Below are positions 7,812 through 10,122 of a DNA stretch of 10,122 bases, one piece after another. The notes beneath the pieces were generated by a model. The model had not been told where the DNA came from and did no database searches. It saw only the letters and a program-made list of their open reading frames with translations. This DNA comes from Bordetella parapertussis (GTDB lineage: Bacteria > Pseudomonadota > Gammaproteobacteria > Burkholderiales > Burkholderiaceae_C). The stretch spans positions 1-10,122 of the forward strand of contig CAMDJS010000070.1 in assembly GCA_945900685.1 (NCBI GenBank). The letters run 5' to 3'. The position numbers were made by a program, and so were the translations under genes. The number at the start of each line of letters is the position of its first letter. Position 1 is the stretch's first letter.

Positions 7812-7891
7812 ATTAGTCTGCTTGAGGATCGGGTCCCTCAGCAATGACCCTTAATTCCGTTTACACAAATAAACAGACATCCCTAGGCAAT
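7812..7891. other. Short convergent intergenic region between PIN toxin gene and HEPN remnant
   Basis: 80 bp with no gene. Two short overlapping inverted pairs (TGAGG 7823-7827 / CCTCA 7836-7840 and GGGTC 7831-7835 / GACCC 7846-7850) could form weak alternative hairpins, but there is no T-tract, so a terminator is not claimed. Confidence 0.3.
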
Positions 7892-8193
7892 TTACATTAC
7901 GCCCGAAAGCAACTCAACGCTGTGTATCAATGTATCCACCAATTCACACAATTCATCAATCATGCTGTTTTCAATTTCAAAAAATTCTTCGTACTCGGCT
8001 AAGTTTCTTTTTTGATGAGCAGCATCCAACACACGCCATTGATGGGCAGGTCAGCCAATTGTGTGCGTCAGGCATTGAAATACCGTGTACCTGTTTTCGC
8101 TATTGAAATAAGACGGTCGAATTCGATCTTATTTTGTGGTTCAGCTTTGAGTTGGCCTATGCGTGCCAAGTTTTCTAAGGCTTCAGTTGCCAT
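7892..8193 (-). pseudogene. Broken HEPN-domain gene (toxin partner of the MNT protein)
   Basis: The start is clear: ATG at 8193 overlaps the end of the MNT gene by 11 nt and encodes MATEALENLARIGQLKAEPQ and 21 more residues before an in-frame TGA at 8068-8070. The end is clear too: in another frame, 8050 to 7892 encodes 52 residues including QWRVLDAAHQKRNLAEYE, the C-terminal signature of these HEPN proteins. It contains the RX5H ribonuclease motif (Arg 8033-8035, His 8015-8017). No start codon precedes a full domain in that frame. A third frame between them reads PDAHN, possibly a further relic. The intact protein is usually about 130-150 residues; roughly 40 central codons (the RFDLAYNAA-type core) are absent, so the gene carries a deletion plus frame disruption. 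The region is visibly AT-richer than its neighbours. Sequencing error could explain a frameshift but not the missing core. Confidence 0.75.
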
Positions 8194-8761
8194 GACTTCT
8201 GGTAAATAGTTCTATGACCGGCTGAGACAACACTTTGCTCACAAAGGAATCCGGGTCTTGGCAACGCAATTCAAACTCATGTGGCGTGAGGCAAGTGGGA
8301 TTTATTTTGCGCCCAAGGCTGTCTTCCAGTGCTTGCAAGCTGTTGAATACTTTGGCCAATGTCAATGATTTTCCCACCAGCATCACGTCTATATCGCTGG
8401 CGGATGTGTCGGTTTGCTTTGTCACCGAGCCGTAAATAAATGCCCGAGTGAGTTTGGGTTTCAAAGGCTCAAGAGCATTTTCAAGCAATCTGTCTATGTC
8501 AGCTGTTTTACGGGTCAGCGACACCAGTTCCGTGAACAAGGGGCTGCTTGCATTGGCTTGAAACAGGCGCAAATTACCCAGACGGGAACTGTTGACCAGA
8601 CCAGATTCGCACAGGCGCTTGAGTTCTTGCTGAAGGGAAGCGCTGCTGAGTTGTGTGAGGCGCAGCAACTCATTCAAGTGGTATGAGCGCTGGGGTTGGC
8701 CAAACAGCCATCGAAAGAGTTTGGCTTGTCTGTCTGTGAATAGGGCAAGAGTCAGTGACAT
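8183..8761 (-). CDS. Winged-helix plus nucleotidyltransferase (MNT) protein, antitoxin-like
   Basis: 192 residues in two domains. Residues about 10-70 form an ArsR/MarR-like winged helix (LNELLRLTQLSSASLQQELK, then a wing around SRLGNLRLFQ). Residues about 105-185 form a minimal nucleotidyltransferase with the motif GS (111-112) and SDIDVMLVG (122-130), giving the DxD metal-binding pair Asp123/Asp125. MNT proteins of this class pair with a HEPN toxin encoded immediately downstream; in characterised MntA-HepT systems the MNT partner inactivates HEPN by AMPylation. The fused winged helix suggests it also binds its own promoter. The coding frame is complete although its HEPN partner is broken. 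No good Shine-Dalgarno precedes the ATG at 8761; the start is chosen because family members begin at this point and no better upstream codon is in frame. Confidence 0.9.
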   Translation of the reverse strand: MSLTLALFTDRQAKLFRWLFGQPQRSYHLNELLRLTQLSSASLQQELKRLCESGLVNSSRLGNLRLFQANASSPLFTELVSLTRKTADIDRLLENALEPLKPKLTRAFIYGSVTKQTDTSASDIDVMLVGKSLTLAKVFNSLQALEDSLGRKINPTCLTPHEFELRCQDPDSFVSKVLSQPVIELFTRSHGN

Positions 8762-8771
8762 GCCGATGCAT

Positions 8772-8802
8772 TAGCATGATTAAGCTATTTTCTAGCATGA
8801 TT
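8772..8802. repeat. Two exact direct repeats TAGCATGATT, possible operator of the wHTH-MNT gene
   Basis: TAGCATGATT occurs at 8772-8781 and again at 8793-8802, a 21-bp period equal to two helical turns. Between them GCTA at 8784-8787 pairs with TAGC at 8793-8796 and at 8772-8775, adding dyad symmetry. The block lies 11-41 bp upstream of the ATG of the wHTH-MNT gene, where a promoter is expected, so binding by that protein to repress its own transcription is a reasonable inference. It is not demonstrated. Confidence 0.45.
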
Positions 8803-8895
8803 TTGAGAAAGTTACTTTTTACGGCGATGACAGGCGACCGAGCCGACATGTCGCTTTCAACTAGCCTCATTTAGTCGCGCGCCAGTGATGAAAAA

Positions 8896-10122
8896 CTACC
8901 CCGTTACATACCCCATTTGCGTTGGCAACCACAATACGATCTGCGGAAACAAGGTCATGGCCACCAGCAGCGTCAGCAACATCACCAGAAACAGCCAGCC
9001 CTCGCGCACCATGGCCATGATGGGAATACCGGTCAGCGCCTTGGTCACAAACAGCAGCATGCCAAATGGCGGGTGAATCAAGCCGATCATCATGTTCAAC
9101 ACCACCAACACACCGAAATGCACTTTGTCTATGCCCAGCAAGTCGACAGTTGGCAACAGCATGGGCACAAACACCAGCAGCAGCACCGACACATCCAGAA
9201 AACAACCGAGCACCAAAAACAAAGCGTTGACCATGAACAAAAACGCCAGCGGTTGCAAATGCTGTTGCTCCACCCAAAGCGCCAAAGCTTGCGGCACGCC
9301 CTCGGCGGTGAACGCATACTGCAACATGAAAGAGCCCGCCAAAATGATGGTGATGACGGCACTGGCGCGCGCCGACTCAATCACCACGTCCCAAAATGCA
9401 CGCAGACTCAGTGCTTTGAAAACAAATGCGGACAACACGAGGGCGTGCAAGGCGGCGACTGCGGCGGCCTCGGTCGGCGTGAACACACCAGAGTAAATTC
9501 CGCCCAGCAACACGACAGGCAATGACAGCGGCGCAGCACCACGCCACAAAATGCCTGCCCACTCGCTGCGCGCAATGGGTTCGTCACGCGACATATTGCG
9601 CTTGGTCGCGATGATGTGCACCGTCAACATCATCAACAGCGTCATCAACACGCCAGGCATCACCCCGCCCAAAAACAAAGCACCAACAGATGAGCCCGAA
9701 ACCAGCGCATAAATCACCATGGGAATGGACGGCGGAATCATGGGTCCTAGCGTGGCGCTGGCAACGACCACGGCACCCGCAAAGCCCGGCGTGTACTCGG
9801 GCTTTTTCAGCATTTGTTTGATAGTCACCAAGCCAGGTCCGGCTGCATCCGCCAAGGCGCTGCCACTCATACCCGAGAACACGACGCTCACCAAAATATC
9901 GACTTGCGCCAGGCCGCCACGCATGCGACCGACCAAGACGCGGCAGAAATCAAAAATGCGTTCACTGACTGTGCCCGCGTTCATCAAGTTGGCCGCGAAC
10001 ACAAACAAGGGCACGGCCAGCAGCACGTAGCTGTTGAACAAACCTTGGCCGACTTGCTCGATCACCAGCGCCATGTCCTGGCCTTTGACCGCCAGATACG
10101 CCGCGCCCGACATCCACATGGC
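8896..10122 (-). CDS. dctM: TRAP transporter large permease subunit (DctM family), N-terminus cut by window edge
   Basis: 408 residues are visible and the frame is open to the right edge; family members are about 425-440, so only some 20-30 N-terminal residues are missing. The protein is almost entirely hydrophobic helices. Family signatures are plain: LLAVPLFVFAANLMNAG near the start, SGMSGSALADAAGPG, then PGFAGAVVVASATLGPMIPP, and in the second half YSGVFTPTEAAAVAALHAL and GLIHPPFGMLLF. DctM is the 12-TM membrane component of tripartite ATP-independent periplasmic transporters, which import organic acids and related solutes using a sodium gradient with a small DctQ subunit and a DctP binding protein. 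Those partners would be expected beyond the right edge. The substrate cannot be told from DctM alone. The stop (TAG 8896-8898) is followed by a T-run but no convincing stem. Confidence 0.97.
   Translation of the reverse strand, partial: AMWMSGAAYLAVKGQDMALVIEQVGQGLFNSYVLLAVPLFVFAANLMNAGTVSERIFDFCRVLVGRMRGGLAQVDILVSVVFSGMSGSALADAAGPGLVTIKQMLKKPEYTPGFAGAVVVASATLGPMIPPSIPMVIYALVSGSSVGALFLGGVMPGVLMTLLMMLTVHIIATKRNMSRDEPIARSEWAGILWRGAAPLSLPVVLLGGIYSGVFTPTEAAAVAALHALVLSAFVFKALSLRAFWDVVIESARASAVITIILAGSFMLQYAFTAEGVPQALALWVEQQHLQPLAFLFMVNALFLVLGCFLDVSVLLLVFVPMLLPTVDLLGIDKVHFGVLVVLNMMIGLIHPPFGMLLFVTKALTGIPIMAMVREGWLFLVMLLTLLVAMTLFPQIVLWLPTQMGYVTG

Noticed and set aside
8823..8853. Possible terminator hairpin downstream of the TRAP permease (GCGA...TCGC ends with GGC/GCC inside)
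   Set aside because: Only short stretches pair, with several mismatches and bulges between them, and no T-run follows on the minus strand at the right place.
8670..8870. 66-codon minus-strand frame starting upstream of the wHTH-MNT gene
   Set aside because: It runs out of frame into the MNT coding region, has no Shine-Dalgarno and no similarity I recognise.
8917..9525. 202-codon plus-strand frame rich in His and Gln, opposite the TRAP permease gene
   Set aside because: The low-complexity His/Gln composition is the expected antisense image of a Leu/Val/Ala-rich membrane protein; no start signal or family resemblance.
1..10122. CRISPR arrays, tRNA or rRNA genes, insertion sequences, integrases
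   Set aside because: I looked for regular spaced repeats, tRNA-like cloverleaf ends, transposase motifs and terminal inverted repeats and found none.

Overview
The window looks like chromosomal DNA of a betaproteobacterium, most likely a Burkholderiales/Comamonadaceae-type organism. This is inferred from moderate GC, the style of the proteins, and the mix of a DUF1111 di-haem cytochrome, an HME-type RND pump, a TRAP transporter and a wHTH-MNT/HEPN pair. Nothing in the window fixes the species.

Layout from left to right. (1) Positions 1-85, minus: the first 28 codons of a ketopantoate-reductase-family (PanE/ApbA) enzyme that runs off the left edge. (2) 286-1695, plus: an exported di-haem c-type oxidoreductase (DUF1111/DHOR). 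It is divergent from gene 1 and convergent with the next operon, with only 14 bp between the stops. (3) 7269 to 1710, minus: a compact three-gene operon for a tripartite heavy-metal-type efflux system, in the transcribed order outer-membrane factor lipoprotein, periplasmic adaptor, RND pump. Gaps are 14 and 5 nt. Together these would form a channel from inner membrane and periplasm to the outside. The pump lacks the methionine triad of CusA and has an unusual acidic TM4 motif, so a divalent cation is more likely than Cu(I)/Ag(I), but the substrate is open.

(4) 7345-8761: a small region of toxin-antitoxin genes in which one partner of each pair is damaged. On the plus strand an apparently intact PIN-domain (VapC-like) toxin follows only the C-terminal tail of what looks like an AbrB-type antitoxin. 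On the minus strand an intact winged-helix/nucleotidyltransferase (MNT) protein is followed, with an 11-nt overlap, by a broken HEPN gene. The HEPN start and its RX5H-containing end are both recognisable, but they are in different frames and the core between them is missing. Two exact 10-bp direct repeats 21 bp apart lie just upstream of the MNT gene and may be its operator. (5) 8896-10122, minus: the large membrane subunit (DctM) of a TRAP transporter, missing only its N-terminus at the right edge.

The metabolic and transport genes appear ordinary and intact. The most informative part is the 7.3-8.8 kb stretch, where two addiction-type modules appear to have decayed in opposite ways: one has lost most of its antitoxin, the other its toxin.
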